Shown: positions 18,641 through 28,253, counted from the first letter of the stretch. The stretch is 64,000 nucleotides of DNA from Adhaeribacter swui (GCF_014217805.1 NZ_CP055156.1:2982585-3046584); one strand, 5' to 3'. A program made the numbers and translations. The notes: generated by a model from the letters alone, not told the origin.

Positions 18641-19180
18641 ATGGATATACAATATAGTGCTTATTTACAGGTTGTTGGCCGGGCCGTAGCGGTATATTTA
18701 TTTATTATTCTGGCCATCCGGTTTTTCGGTAAAAAAGAACTTACGCAATTATCCGTTATTGATCTGGTATTTATATTATTAATCAGTAATGCGGTGCAAA
18801 ACGCCATGGTGGGTCCGGATGTTACTTTAACCGGCGGTTTAGTGGCGGCAGCTACTTTGTTTTTAGTAAACTATATTTTAAAATTAACCATTTACCGCTC
18901 GCGCCTGTGGAGCAGATTAATTCAGGGAGAGCCGGTAATGCTTATTTATAAAGGTGAATTAAAAGAACAGAACCTGCAGAAAGTACGCCTTTCTGTAACC
19001 GAACTGGAAGTAGCTGCCCGGGAACACGGCATTAAAGACCTAAGCGAAGTTGACTTAGCAATATTGGAAATAGATGGTAATATTAGCATGCTCACGCATA
19101 ATTTTCAGAACCAGCATAAAACACACCGGGCTAAGATAAATTCAACCCAAGCTAAAGAATTTGTTAGTTCGAAAGCGTAA
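18641..19180 (+). CDS. DUF421 membrane protein (YetF-like)
   Basis: A 179-residue protein with three hydrophobic segments near the N-terminus (about 10-28, 38-55, 62-82) and a soluble C-terminal domain. The pattern IRFFGKKELTQLSVIDLVFILLIS and IQGEPVMLIYKGELKEQNL is that of DUF421/YetF proteins. Their biochemical role is not established. It follows the kinase-regulator pair by 81 bp on the same strand and might be cotranscribed. Confidence 0.85.
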   Translation: MDIQYSAYLQVVGRAVAVYLFIILAIRFFGKKELTQLSVIDLVFILLISNAVQNAMVGPDVTLTGGLVAAATLFLVNYILKLTIYRSRLWSRLIQGEPVMLIYKGELKEQNLQKVRLSVTELEVAAREHGIKDLSEVDLAILEIDGNISMLTHNFQNQHKTHRAKINSTQAKEFVSSKA

Positions 19181-19293
19181 TGGTTTCCGGATTTTTTAAA
19201 ATTTAAAAATTTACCAAGGCCGTTTACTGATTTGTTATTTTTAAGCAAAATCTTTACTGCCTTAACCAGACACAAGCAAATTGATTTTAGAAG

Positions 19294-21009
19294 ATGATGA
19301 GAAAACTTGTTTTTATATTAATTGGCTCGCTGTTTTTAGGAAGTTGCCGCGAAAACAACCGGAAACCAACCGACTCTACCGAAAACAGCGCTTTAAACAC
19401 CGAAGCCATTCAACCAGCGCTTACCAGCTTTACCGCAGATGATATTTTAAAGCATACCAAAGTTTTAGCTTCGGATGCCTACGAAGGCCGGGCGCCCGGT
19501 ACCAAAGGCGAAGATTCTACCATTGCTTACTTAACCCGCCAGTTTAAGCAATTAGGTTTAGCGCCGGGCAATCCAGATGGCACCTACATTCAGGATGTGC
19601 CCCTTTATGGTTTTACCTCACAACCTACGGCTTCTTTTACCGCCAACAACAAAAAAATCAGCCTGCGTTTTCGCGATGACTACGTAGCTTTTTCGCACCA
19701 ATACAAACCGCAAGTTACGGTTACCAACTCCGATATGGTGTTTGTGGGTTACGGCATTGTGGCTCCTGAGTACGGCTGGGACGATTACAAAGGCGTAGAT
19801 GTAAAAGGTAAAACGATTGTAATGCTGGTAAACGATCCGCCTATTCCGGTAGGTAACGATACCACTAAACTGGATAGCACGATGTTTGGCGGCCGGGCTA
19901 TGACGTATTATGGCCGCTGGACTTATAAATACGAAATCGCCTCGGAAAAAGGAGCGGCCGCCGCCATTATCATTCACGAAACGGGGCCGGCCGGTTACCC
20001 TTACGAAGTAGTTTCGGGCAGCAACAGCCGCGAAAACGTAGATATTCAAACTCCCGACAAAAATGCCAGCCAGGTAGCCGTAAAAAGCTGGATTACCACC
20101 GATAAAGCCAAAGAATTGTTTGCCGCTTCGGGTCAGGATTTTGCTAAACTTAAAAAAATGGCGATCCAGAAAGATTTTAAACCGTTTACCTTGCCCGCTA
20201 AAGCTAATTTTGATTTAAAAATGACCTTGCGCGAGTTAAAAAGTCGCAACGTAATTGCCAAACTGGAAGGCAGTGATCCAAAATTAAAAAACGAATACGT
20301 AGTGTATACTGCTCACTGGGACCACCTGGGCAAAGACCCCAAACTAACCGGCGACCAGATTTATAACGGTGCGCTAGATAATGCCACCGGCACTGCCGGT
20401 TTGCTGGAACTGGCCGAAGCTTACAAAAAATTACCCACGCCGCCCAAACGCTCCATCTTATTTTTGGCGGTAACTGCCGAAGAAAAAGGTTTGCTGGGCT
20501 CTAAATATTACGCGGCTAATCCTTTGTACCCGCTCAACAAAACGCTAGCCGATATTAACATGGACGTACTAAATGCCTACGGACGTACCAAAGACGTTAT
20601 TATTATTGGATACGGCAACTCTACTTTGGATGATATTCTGGCCCGGGCAGCTCAAACCCAGAACCGCCGGATTGTACCGGAAGCTACCCCCGAAAAAGGC
20701 TCGTTCTACCGGTCTGATCATTTTGAATTTGCCAAGCAAGGGGTGCCGGCTTTGTACGCTGAATCCGGGGAAGAAGCGGTAGACAAACCGCAGGATTACT
20801 TCCGGAAAAAAGCGGAGGCTTACACCACCAACGATTACCACAAAGTATCCGACGATATTAAAACCGACTGGGATTTTGCAGGAGCCGTAGAGGATTTGCA
20901 GTTGTACTTTATGGTGGGTTACGACGTGGCCCAAGGTGATAAATACCCCGAATGGAAACCCGGCACGGAGTTTAAAGCCAAGCGAGAGGCCATGTTAAAA
21001 GTGCAGTAA
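19294..21009 (+). CDS. M28 family zinc aminopeptidase-like lipoprotein
   Basis: A 571-residue lipoprotein (FLGSC lipobox) with a PA insert between the N-terminal part and the M28 catalytic domain. Zinc-binding motifs are HWDHLG (His341, Asp343), LDNATG, the catalytic EEKG and a later SDHFEF. Family members remove N-terminal residues from peptides, here probably in the periplasm or at the outer membrane. Two adjacent ATG codons (19294, 19297) could start it. It is monocistronic as far as spacing shows. Confidence 0.9.
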   Translation: MMRKLVFILIGSLFLGSCRENNRKPTDSTENSALNTEAIQPALTSFTADDILKHTKVLASDAYEGRAPGTKGEDSTIAYLTRQFKQLGLAPGNPDGTYIQDVPLYGFTSQPTASFTANNKKISLRFRDDYVAFSHQYKPQVTVTNSDMVFVGYGIVAPEYGWDDYKGVDVKGKTIVMLVNDPPIPVGNDTTKLDSTMFGGRAMTYYGRWTYKYEIASEKGAAAAIIIHETGPAGYPYEVVSGSNSRENVDIQTPDKNASQVAVKSWITTDKAKELFAASGQDFAKLKKMAIQKDFKPFTLPAKANFDLKMTLRELKSRNVIAKLEGSDPKLKNEYVVYTAHWDHLGKDPKLTGDQIYNGALDNATGTAGLLELAEAYKKLPTPPKRSILFLAVTAEEKGLLGSKYYAANPLYPLNKTLADINMDVLNAYGRTKDVIIIGYGNSTLDDILARAAQTQNRRIVPEATPEKGSFYRSDHFEFAKQGVPALYAESGEEAVDKPQDYFRKKAEAYTTNDYHKVSDDIKTDWDFAGAVEDLQLYFMVGYDVAQGDKYPEWKPGTEFKAKREAMLKVQ

Positions 21010-21195
21010 ATATGTAAAAGAGTCTAAATTTTTAAATTTTAGGCCTTTTTGCTTTTTAAAGTCTACGAAATCCAGCTACTATTAATAAAAGGTAATATTG
21101 TTAAGATTGACCAGATAATCCGGGGCAAGGGTTACTTTTTCAGAAATAAAGTATTAAGATCAAAATTTGGTATTAAGAACTTTAAATAAACCATT

Positions 21196-21423
21196 ATGAA
21201 AAATTTAGCAAAGATCACGGTATTAGCTTTTACGGCTCTTTCTTTTACATTTGCTTCGTGCAACTCTAAACCCGCCGAAACTACCGAGAATGCTGTAGAA
21301 GGAGCAGCAGATGCTGCGGGTGCTGAGTTAGATTCAGCTACTACTCCTACCGAGGGTGACACTGCCGTAGTACAAGATCAGCCGGTACAAGATGGAGTAG
21401 TAGATTCTACGGCTACCAAATAA
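21196..21423 (+). CDS. Small acidic lipoprotein
   Basis: A 75-residue protein with a lipoprotein signal (hydrophobic core, then FASC). The mature part is low-complexity, rich in Ala, Thr, Glu, Asp and Val, with no recognisable domain. Similar tiny lipoproteins are common in Cytophagales and have no assigned function. A strong terminator follows 18 bp after the stop codon, supporting an independent transcript. Confidence 0.75.
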   Translation: MKNLAKITVLAFTALSFTFASCNSKPAETTENAVEGAADAAGAELDSATTPTEGDTAVVQDQPVQDGVVDSTATK

Positions 21424-21744
21424 GCTAAACTAATTTTATACAAAAGCCTTGTTCTTTTTAAAGAGCAAGGCTTTTTTGTTTGTTTTTAGTACTGCTCAAA
21501 TTAAATTCTAATTTCTAAAAAAACAAAATACTAAAACGTAGCTGTTTGCTGAATAGCTATATGGGGTAATTTATTGATGAAGGTTAATTTTTAAAAAATT
21601 TTAAATTTCCGGGGAATAAGAGTGCCGGTTTAACCCGTTTTTTGCTTATCTTTTAGATAACTTACCCGTACTAGTTTAACACATACAGAATTCTGACTAG
21701 GGTACGTTTTATAACATATACCTTTCACTAAAATTTTAACAGCC
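21424..21744. other. Intergenic region with remnant heptamers
   Basis: This 321-bp gap holds the terminator at 21442-21475, an AT-palindrome near 21588-21606, and a short degenerate match to the heptamer family (TCTAATT at 21507, then TCTAAAA). No gene is visible. Confidence 0.45.
21442..21475 (+). terminator. Intrinsic terminator
   Basis: A 14-bp stem with one G-T pair (21442-21455 with 21462-21475) and a 6-nt loop, ending in a T-run. It ends the small lipoprotein transcript. Confidence 0.88.
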
Positions 21745-22098
21745 ATGGTTTTACTTCGCAACAGTTTCGCCGCTTTTATTTTTTTAGTTCTTACTTCTTT
21801 CACGCTCTTCCACCACGGTTGGGCCGATTACGACCAAACCAAAGTGCTCGATTACACGGGTACCATCGAAGAGTTTACGTATGAAAATCCGCACGCTTTA
21901 GCTAAAGTAAAACAACACGATAAAGTCTGGACGGTTTATCTGGCTCCAACCAGCCGCATGGAAAGCCGGGGTGTTCCTAAAGCAAAACTGGCCAAAGGAA
22001 ATACGGTGCGGGTAGTAGGTTATCCGCATAAAGAAGTAGCCGACGAAATGCGGGCCGAGCGCATTTTTGTGGACGGTAAGAAATTTGAATTGCGTTAG
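21745..22098 (+). CDS. DUF6152 family exported protein
   Basis: A 117-residue protein with an N-terminal hydrophobic export signal. The mature part (DYTGTIEEFTYENPHALAKV, then WTVYLAPTSRMESRGV and KGNTVRVVGYPHK) matches the DUF6152 pattern, a small beta-rich periplasmic fold. No activity is known. It sits 3 bp ahead of a DUF6644 membrane protein, a recurring pairing, so the two probably act together. Confidence 0.8.
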   Translation: MVLLRNSFAAFIFLVLTSFTLFHHGWADYDQTKVLDYTGTIEEFTYENPHALAKVKQHDKVWTVYLAPTSRMESRGVPKAKLAKGNTVRVVGYPHKEVADEMRAERIFVDGKKFELR

Positions 22099-22101
22099 GC
22101 A

Positions 22102-22590
22102 TTGACAGGATCATATACGGAGTGGCTGACCTGGTTAGAAAAATCTAGCTGGGCGGCCACTATCCGGCAATCGAACTGGTTATACCAATGGCTGGAAATT
22201 GGCCATATTACAGGCATTGCCTTGTTGGTAGGGGCGGCTTTTTTGTTTGACTTACGCTTGCTGGGCAATTCCCGCTTTTTACCCGTTACGGGCTTGGTAC
22301 GCTATTTATTGCCTTGGTCGCGGCGTGGCTTAATTTTAGTAGTGCCCACGGGTATTTTATTGTTTATTACCAACGCCGCAGCCTTAGGCCACGATCCTAC
22401 CTTTTGGTTAAAAATGGGTTTATTAATACTGGCAGGCCTCAATGCCACCATTTTTCACACCATAACTTTTACCACAGTTGTACGCTGGGATGTTAATCGT
22501 TCCACGCCCCCGAAAGCGAAACTCGCCGCTGGTTTCTCTTTGGTACTCTGGACCGCCATTATTGCCTGCGGGCGTTTGTTAGCGTACTAA
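22102..22590 (+). CDS. DUF6644 family membrane protein
   Basis: A 162-residue integral membrane protein with about four hydrophobic segments (residues 33-52, 70-92, 99-122, 140-158). The opening WLEKSSWAATIRQSNWLYQW and IGHITGIALLVGAAFLFDLR fit the DUF6644 family. The start is a TTG, forced by the absence of any nearby ATG and by family alignment; it lies 3 bp after the DUF6152 stop, so translation is probably coupled. Function is unknown; a conserved His in the first membrane segment could bind a metal or heme, as speculation. Confidence 0.75.
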   Translation: MTGSYTEWLTWLEKSSWAATIRQSNWLYQWLEIGHITGIALLVGAAFLFDLRLLGNSRFLPVTGLVRYLLPWSRRGLILVVPTGILLFITNAAALGHDPTFWLKMGLLILAGLNATIFHTITFTTVVRWDVNRSTPPKAKLAAGFSLVLWTAIIACGRLLAY

Positions 22591-22747
22591 AATTTTAAAA
22601 ATTTTTAATTTTTTATGCTCTTCCCGGTACTAAAACTAAGGTGCCAATGGCTATTTGGTGGTTGTCAGGTTAGAAGGACTCAGCGATGTTAAAACTTATT
22701 CTACTCCCGGTAGTATTAACATCATTCTGTTTAAGCAACGCTGTATT

Positions 22748-24157
22748 ATGAACAACACCCGCATTGAGCACGATTTTCTCGGGGAAAAAGAAATTCCCGC
22801 CGACGTTTATTATGGAGTACAAACCCTGCGCGCCCTCGAAAATTTTAATATTACCGGCCAGCGCATTTCGCAGGAACCCTTTTTTGTGCAGGCGCTGGCT
22901 TACGTAAAAAAAGGAGCCGCCATGGCTAACCGCGATCTAGGCGTACTGGATCCAACCATTGCCGAGTACATTATTAAAGCCTGCGATTTATTGATAGCCG
23001 GTAAATATCTAGACCAATTTCCTTCCGATATGATTCAGGGAGGCGCCGGCACTTCGGTAAACATGAATGCCAACGAAGTTATTGCCAACGTAGCCCTGGA
23101 ACTAATGGGGCACGCTAAGGGCGAATATCAATACTGTCACCCAAACAACCACGTTAACTTTTCGCAATCTACCAACGATGCCTATCCCACCGCTTTCCGG
23201 ATTGCTATTCTGAATAAACTCACCGCCTACACCCAGGCTTTAACGGCTTTATCGGCGGCGTTTGAGGCCAAAGGCGTAGAATTTAAAAATGTTTTAAAAA
23301 TGGGCCGCACGCAGTTACAAGATGCGGTTCCCATGTCGATGGGCGATGAGTTCCGGGGTTTTGCCAATACCCTGGCCGAAGAAGTAGGTCGCCTGGAAGA
23401 TGCCAAGCAGTTAATGGCCGAAATTAACATGGGCGCCACCGCTATTGGTACGGCCGTAAACGCTCCTGAAGGTTACCCCAAACTGGTAACCAAATACTTA
23501 GCCGAAATAACCGGTTTGCCGCTTTACCTGGCCCCCGACTTAATCGAAGCTACATCTGATACCGGTGCTTACGTGCAGCTTTCCGGCGTTTTAAAACGGA
23601 CGGCGGTTAAAATTTCAAAAATCTGTAACGATTTGCGTTTATTATCTTCCGGGCCGCGAACGGGCTTGTTCGAGATTAGTTTGCCGCAAATGCAGCCGGG
23701 TTCATCTATTATGCCGGGCAAAGTAAACCCGGTAATTCCGGAGGTGGTAAACCAAACGGCCTATTACGTTATTGGCGCCGACCTAACCATTACCCTGGCC
23801 GCCGAAGCAGGCCAGTTGCAGTTAAACGTTATGGAGCCGGTTATTTCTTTTGCACTGTTTACTTCTATCAGTTACATGACCAATGCTTGTTACACGCTCC
23901 GTGAAAAATGCGTGCTGGGCATTGTGGCCAATAGCGCCCGCACCCAGGATATGGTTATGCACAGCGTAAGCATTGTTACCTTACTCAACCCCATTATCGG
24001 CTACGAGGCGGCGGCCGCTACCGCTAAAGAAGCTTTGCAAACCGGTAAATCGGTGCAACAGATTGTAGTGAACGAAAAGCAATTAATAACCCAGCAAAAG
24101 TGGGATGAACTTTATTCTTTCGAAAATTTAATAAAACCCAAGTTTATGCAGAGTTAA
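22748..24157 (+). CDS. aspA: Aspartate ammonia-lyase
   Basis: 469 residues from the ATG at 22748; an open frame extends 93 bp further up to a GTG, but that extension is not family-like. The enzyme interconverts aspartate with fumarate and ammonia. The fumarase/aspartase signature GSSIMPGKVNPVIPE (catalytic Ser near residue 319), the N-terminal LGEKEIPADVYYGVQTLRA and the TSDTGAYVQLSG region point to AspA rather than fumarase C, which is its close relative. Length is normal. A hairpin with a short stem follows. Confidence 0.93.
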   Translation: MNNTRIEHDFLGEKEIPADVYYGVQTLRALENFNITGQRISQEPFFVQALAYVKKGAAMANRDLGVLDPTIAEYIIKACDLLIAGKYLDQFPSDMIQGGAGTSVNMNANEVIANVALELMGHAKGEYQYCHPNNHVNFSQSTNDAYPTAFRIAILNKLTAYTQALTALSAAFEAKGVEFKNVLKMGRTQLQDAVPMSMGDEFRGFANTLAEEVGRLEDAKQLMAEINMGATAIGTAVNAPEGYPKLVTKYLAEITGLPLYLAPDLIEATSDTGAYVQLSGVLKRTAVKISKICNDLRLLSSGPRTGLFEISLPQMQPGSSIMPGKVNPVIPEVVNQTAYYVIGADLTITLAAEAGQLQLNVMEPVISFALFTSISYMTNACYTLREKCVLGIVANSARTQDMVMHSVSIVTLLNPIIGYEAAAATAKEALQTGKSVQQIVVNEKQLITQQKWDELYSFENLIKPKFMQS

Positions 24158-24185
24158 GCACTATTCGCTCATTTTGAATTACAAT

Positions 24186-24217
24186 AACCCGTCTGATTTT
24201 TAAGAATTAAACGGGTT
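24186..24217 (+). terminator. Probable terminator of aspA
   Basis: A 7-bp stem (AACCCGT at 24186-24192 with 24211-24217) with a long loop, followed by TTTT. It is weak but correctly placed after aspA. Confidence 0.5.
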
Positions 24218-24384
24218 TTAGTTTATATGTGTTAAGAAAATACTTACCAACTACCCTCACTTTAAACCGTACAATTACCAGGGCATTACTAGTAAAAAAC
24301 TACCTGAAAAATAAAATCAACAGGCCGGGATACTAACTAATTTGCTGCTGAAAAATTCCGGATTCATCATTAATATTTAAAAGT

Positions 24385-24918
24385 ATGCTTAAACATGTCG
24401 CTTTTCTGCTGCTTACTTTATTGGGGTTTATGGTATCGTGTAAAGAAGTTAAAAAGCTACTCACCTTTGAAATTGAAAATAGCCAGACCATTACTCTGGA
24501 TACAGGTTTACCTTTAAATAGTAGCGTAGTTTCGTTGCCGATGGATGTAACTACCAACTCCGAAGACGAATTTAAAAGCAATAACACCCAGGCCGAGTTT
24601 GTAAAAGACGTTACTTTAAAAAGTTTTAAACTTACTATTACCAACCCGCCCACCGAAAATTTTAGTTTTTTAAAAAACGCCTACGTGTACATTGCCTTAC
24701 CCGATAACACCAACGAAGTATTACTGGCTTACCGCGAAAACATTCCGGATGATATTGGCAACACCATGGAACTGATTTCTACTAACGAAAAACTGGATAA
24801 GTACGTAAAATCGCCTTCGTTTAAAGTACGCACCAAAACTACCTTCGACAAATCCATCACCAGCCCCATTACTTTACGCGCCGACATGAAGTTTAGCGTC
24901 ATGGCCGACCCTTTGTAG
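24385..24918 (+). CDS. Lipoprotein of unknown function
   Basis: A 177-residue lipoprotein (MVSC lipobox, Cys about residue 19). The mature part looks all-beta, with alternating hydrophobic strands and Asn/Thr-rich turns (FEIENSQTITLDTGLP, LKSFKLTITNPP, NAYVYIALPDN). I do not recognise a named family. Its location between aspA and a GroES-like gene gives no functional hint. Confidence 0.75.
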   Translation: MLKHVAFLLLTLLGFMVSCKEVKKLLTFEIENSQTITLDTGLPLNSSVVSLPMDVTTNSEDEFKSNNTQAEFVKDVTLKSFKLTITNPPTENFSFLKNAYVYIALPDNTNEVLLAYRENIPDDIGNTMELISTNEKLDKYVKSPSFKVRTKTTFDKSITSPITLRADMKFSVMADPL

Positions 24919-25053
24919 TAACTTTCCGGTAAGTTGTTTTGTTCTTAGTTAAGAGGCCGAATTTTAGGAGGGATTTTTTCTTTAATACCATGAAAAATAA
25001 GTTTTTCCGGTTAGGCAATCCGGATTACAGGCCGGTTAAAAAAAGTTTATCCG

Positions 25054-25061
25054 TATATTTG
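25054..25061 (+). promoter_or_regulatory. Possible -7 element for the GroES-like gene
   Basis: TATATTTG matches the Bacteroidota -7 consensus TAnnTTTG and lies 23 bp before the ATG. A -33 TTTG partner is not visible. Confidence 0.35.
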
Positions 25062-25083
25062 CCAGCCAAAATAGAAATTAATT

Positions 25084-25470
25084 ATGCATATATCCGAAAC
25101 AAATAAGTTACAGAAAATTATTATTGTGGGGGATCGGGTATTAATTAAGCCAAAATCTCCGAAAGACCAGACTAAAAGTGGCTTGTTTTTACCGCCGGGC
25201 GTGCAGGAAAAAGAAAAAGTACAGGAAGGTTACGTCATGAAAGTTGGGCCCGGCTATCCGATTCCGGCCGATTATACTTTCGAAGAGGAATCGTGGAACC
25301 AAAACGATCCGGAAGAAGATGTGCGCTATATTCCGTTGCAAGCCAAAGAAGGCGATTTAGCCATTTACCTGCAACGCGATGCCATTGAAATTAACTACCA
25401 GCAGGAGCGTTATTTTATTGTGCCGCAAGCAGCCGTGCTGATGCTCATCCGGGAAGAAGATTTAGATTAA
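25084..25470 (+). CDS. Co-chaperone GroES family protein
   Basis: A 128-residue Cpn10-fold protein. The GroES-like pattern is clear: IVGDRVLIKPKSPKDQTKSG, LFLPPGVQEKEKVQEGYVMK, the mobile-loop region, and the closing RYFIVPQAAVLMLIREED. It is about 30 residues longer than classic GroES because of an acidic insertion (about residues 62-85). No GroEL gene is adjacent. It may be a second, specialised cofactor of the chaperonin or have another partner; that is inference. Confidence 0.82.
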   Translation: MHISETNKLQKIIIVGDRVLIKPKSPKDQTKSGLFLPPGVQEKEKVQEGYVMKVGPGYPIPADYTFEEESWNQNDPEEDVRYIPLQAKEGDLAIYLQRDAIEINYQQERYFIVPQAAVLMLIREEDLD

Positions 25471-25494
25471 AAAACTAATGAACTAATAGTTAAG

Positions 25495-25516
25495 AAGCGG
25501 CTTTAATCGGCCGCTT
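25495..25516. terminator. Terminator between convergent genes
   Basis: A 7-bp GC-rich stem (25495-25501 with 25510-25516, AAGCGGC) with an 8-nt loop and a following T-run. It lies between the GroES-like gene and convergent asnB. Confidence 0.75.
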
Positions 25517-25547
25517 TTTTTATGGTTGCAGGTTCCGGTAGAAGGCA

Positions 25548-27422
25548 CTACGCAAAGTTCTTGTGAAGCCACTTGGCGAGCACCAGCAAAGCCCACAGCT
25601 CGGTACTGTAATCGTGGCGGCCCTGGCGCAAAGCCCGGATCATGGTTTGGGTTTCCGGAAATTTTAAAAATTTAAAAATAAGATGCTGCGGATTCTGCAA
25701 ATCGGCAAAAAGCCATTGGTTAGAGGCTTGTTTTAGCCATTGGCCTAAGGGCATGGCAAAGCCTTCTTTGGGGCGTTGGGTAAGCTGCTGACCGTGATGC
25801 TGCTCCAGAATACGTTTTAAAATCCACTTCGAGCCGTTTTTAAATAACAACTCAGCTGGTAAGCTTTGGGTAAAAGCTTGTAACTCATTATCCAGGTACG
25901 GTGTCCGGACTTCCAGGGAATGCGCCATGCTGGTTTTATCTGTCATTGCCAGAATATCTGAAATTAAATACTGGTGTAAATCGTGGTCTAAGCTCCACCG
26001 CAAATACCCGGTTGTTGCGCCGGGTTGCGCGCTAGGTTGCAGCAAAAACTGATAATCGGGAAGCAATAATTGCTGCAGGTGCCGGTCCATGGCCGTAAAA
26101 TTTAAAAAAGTTTGCTCCGGCTGATGCGGCTTTATTTTGTAAGCTAACTTTCTTAAAAGTAAAAATTGTTTGCGCAACGGATGCTTTACCCCCGTAACGA
26201 GCAAAGGGGCGCCGGGCTTTAACAAAGGCAAGATAAAACGAGCTAAAGAACGATGCTGCAGAAAATAGTAAAAGGCCCGGTGCCGGTTATACCCACCAAA
26301 AAGCTCGTCGGCGCCGGCTCCCGAAAGCGCCACTTTAATTTTGCCTTTAACCTGTTCTGATAGATAATACGTAAGCAAAGCCGCGCCATCAGCAATGGGT
26401 TGATCAAGGGTAGTAATTAACTCGTCGAGGTAATGTAAAATAGAGGCATCTATTTCAAAGGAATAATGATCGGCTCTAAATTGTTTAGCCGCTACCCGCG
26501 AAAACCGGTAATCTTCGGAGCCAAAAACGCTCTCTGTGGCTTTGTTGCTAATGGTAAAAGACGGAAAATGCGTATAACCCAGTTGCTGCACCAAAGCCAG
26601 AATTAAAGTAGAATCAATGCCACCGCTTAAAAACAAACCCACGGGTACATCGGCCTGTAAGTTTTTTTCTACAGCCTGCAGCAATAAATCTTCGGTTTTT
26701 TTAATAATTTCTGTTTCTGGGTAGGTATTGGTAAGCAGCGTGCTCCCGGGTAAATAAGAGCAAATTTTTAGATGCTGGTTTGCATACGTCAGCACCTGCC
26801 CCTCTTCCAGTTCCAGAATATTTTTGTAAAAAGTTTGCGGTTTTAAGGCATGGCGGTAATGCAAGTAGGAGAGAAGCTGTGCCTCGTTTAGCTCTTTGGC
26901 TACTAAACCCGATGTCAGCAAACTGTTTATTTCAGAAGATATAAGCAAGTACTCCGGGGAGTGTACGTAATACAAGCGCTTTACTCCAAAACGGTCGCGG
27001 GCGGCCAATAGTTGTTGGGTTTGCGTATCGTAAAAAACAAAAGCAAACATGCCGTTTAATTTTTCTAAACCCGCTTGCCCGTAAGTTATTAATACTGCCA
27101 GCAGTACTTCTGTATCGGAGTTAGTCCGGAAAAGATAGCCGGTAGTTTGCAGTTCTTGCCGAAGCGTTTGATAGTTATACAGCTCACCGTTGTACAAAAG
27201 CAAATAACGCCTATCCGCAGAGAAAAAAGGTTGGTTTGCTGCCGACGACAGATCAATTATTTTTAAGCGATTGTGGCCAAAGTAAATTTTGCCCGCTCCG
27301 TAATTATCGGTAAAGTACGCCGTAGCATCTGGGCCTCGATGCTTATTGGCTTGCGTAAGCGATAGAATGGCTGAATCCGGCGCTTTGCCCGTTTTACTGA
27401 TAATAAGATTAATGCCGCACAA
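25548..27422 (-). CDS. asnB: Glutamine-hydrolysing asparagine synthetase
   Basis: A 624-residue enzyme making asparagine from aspartate, glutamine and ATP. The start is a TTG: the next codon must be the Cys2 nucleophile of the class II glutaminase (MCGINLI), which fixes it. Visible are HRGPDATAYF, the glutaminase NGELYNYQ region, the ATP-pyrophosphatase loop LFLSGGIDSTL, and SGAGADELFGGYNRH. An AT-only palindrome (25659-25680) encodes an unusual FKFLKF stretch near the C-terminus, and a second lies near 26100. The homolog could also act in surface-glycan amidotransfer, but no such cluster is nearby. Confidence 0.9.
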   Translation of the reverse strand: MCGINLIISKTGKAPDSAILSLTQANKHRGPDATAYFTDNYGAGKIYFGHNRLKIIDLSSAANQPFFSADRRYLLLYNGELYNYQTLRQELQTTGYLFRTNSDTEVLLAVLITYGQAGLEKLNGMFAFVFYDTQTQQLLAARDRFGVKRLYYVHSPEYLLISSEINSLLTSGLVAKELNEAQLLSYLHYRHALKPQTFYKNILELEEGQVLTYANQHLKICSYLPGSTLLTNTYPETEIIKKTEDLLLQAVEKNLQADVPVGLFLSGGIDSTLILALVQQLGYTHFPSFTISNKATESVFGSEDYRFSRVAAKQFRADHYSFEIDASILHYLDELITTLDQPIADGAALLTYYLSEQVKGKIKVALSGAGADELFGGYNRHRAFYYFLQHRSLARFILPLLKPGAPLLVTGVKHPLRKQFLLLRKLAYKIKPHQPEQTFLNFTAMDRHLQQLLLPDYQFLLQPSAQPGATTGYLRWSLDHDLHQYLISDILAMTDKTSMAHSLEVRTPYLDNELQAFTQSLPAELLFKNGSKWILKRILEQHHGQQLTQRPKEGFAMPLGQWLKQASNQWLFADLQNPQHLIFKFLKFPETQTMIRALRQGRHDYSTELWALLVLAKWLHKNFA

Positions 27423-27543
27423 ACTCTTCTGGCTAAATTTTTAAAAAATTTACTTTCCGGAAATTCTTTGCCCCGTATTACGGAATAAACTAAAACAAAG
27501 GCTTTTTGTTTTGTGGAATATTGCCGCTGTAACGGCGGGTAAT

Positions 27544-28218
27544 TTACAAGCGGTTTTCGGGGTCGTCGGGGATGGCTGGCCAGTGCGCCTGGTAAAATTT
27601 ACAAAAATGCGTGAGCGGGCACTGGTCGCACTTGGGCTTGCGGGCTACGCAAATATAGCGGCCATGTAAAATTAGCCAATGGTGGGCTTTCGGAACCAGC
27701 TCTCTGGGAATATTTTGCATGAGCTGCTTTTCCACTTCCAGAGGCGTATGCGCGTTTTGCGTAACCAAACCTAAACGTTTCGATACCCGGAATACATGGG
27801 TATCTACAGCCATGGCGGGCTGGTTATAAATTACCGAGGCAATTACATTAGCGGTTTTGCGGCCTACGCCGGGTAGTTTTTGCAGTTCTTCTACGCTACT
27901 GGGTACTTCGGCGTTAAACTGCTCTACCAGCATTTTGCCCAAACCAGCCAGGTGTTTGGCTTTGTTATTTGGGTACGAAATGCTTTTAATAAACGGGAAA
28001 ATATCTTCGGGAGTAGCGGCGGCCAGGTGCTGCGGCGTTGGGAATTGCGCGTACAAAGCCGGGGTTACCATATTTACGCGCTTATCGGTGCATTGGGCAC
28101 TAAGTACCACTGCCAGAATTAATTCGTAAGCGTTGCCGTAATCCAGCTCGGTTTCAGCTTCGGGAAAGTTTTGGGTGAAATACTCGATTAAGTGTTGGTA
28201 CCGTTCTTTTTTGCGCAT
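27544..28218 (-). CDS. nth: Endonuclease III (base-excision DNA glycosylase/AP lyase)
   Basis: A 224-residue repair enzyme that removes oxidised pyrimidines and nicks abasic sites. The helix-hairpin-helix LPGVGRKTANV carries catalytic Lys121, and the VDTHVFR stretch holds Asp139. The C-terminal cysteines (CVARKPKCDQCPLTHFC) ligate a 4Fe-4S cluster with the standard C-x6-C-x2-C-x5-C spacing. Length matches the family. Its ATG directly abuts the terminator at the end of the upstream sigma-factor operon, so it needs its own promoter or read-through. Confidence 0.95.
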   Translation of the reverse strand: MRKKERYQHLIEYFTQNFPEAETELDYGNAYELILAVVLSAQCTDKRVNMVTPALYAQFPTPQHLAAATPEDIFPFIKSISYPNNKAKHLAGLGKMLVEQFNAEVPSSVEELQKLPGVGRKTANVIASVIYNQPAMAVDTHVFRVSKRLGLVTQNAHTPLEVEKQLMQNIPRELVPKAHHWLILHGRYICVARKPKCDQCPLTHFCKFYQAHWPAIPDDPENRL

Positions 28219-28223
28219 AAAAA

Positions 28224-28253
28224 AAGTTTGCAGCGTTTTACTGCTGCAAACTT
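28224..28253 (-). terminator. Terminator overlapping the 3' end of the sigma-partner gene
   Basis: An 11-bp perfect stem (28224-28234 with 28243-28253) overlaps the last codons of the gene ending at 28238. Read on the minus strand it is followed by a T-run that reaches the nth start codon. The overlap of coding end, terminator and next start is very compact. Confidence 0.8.
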
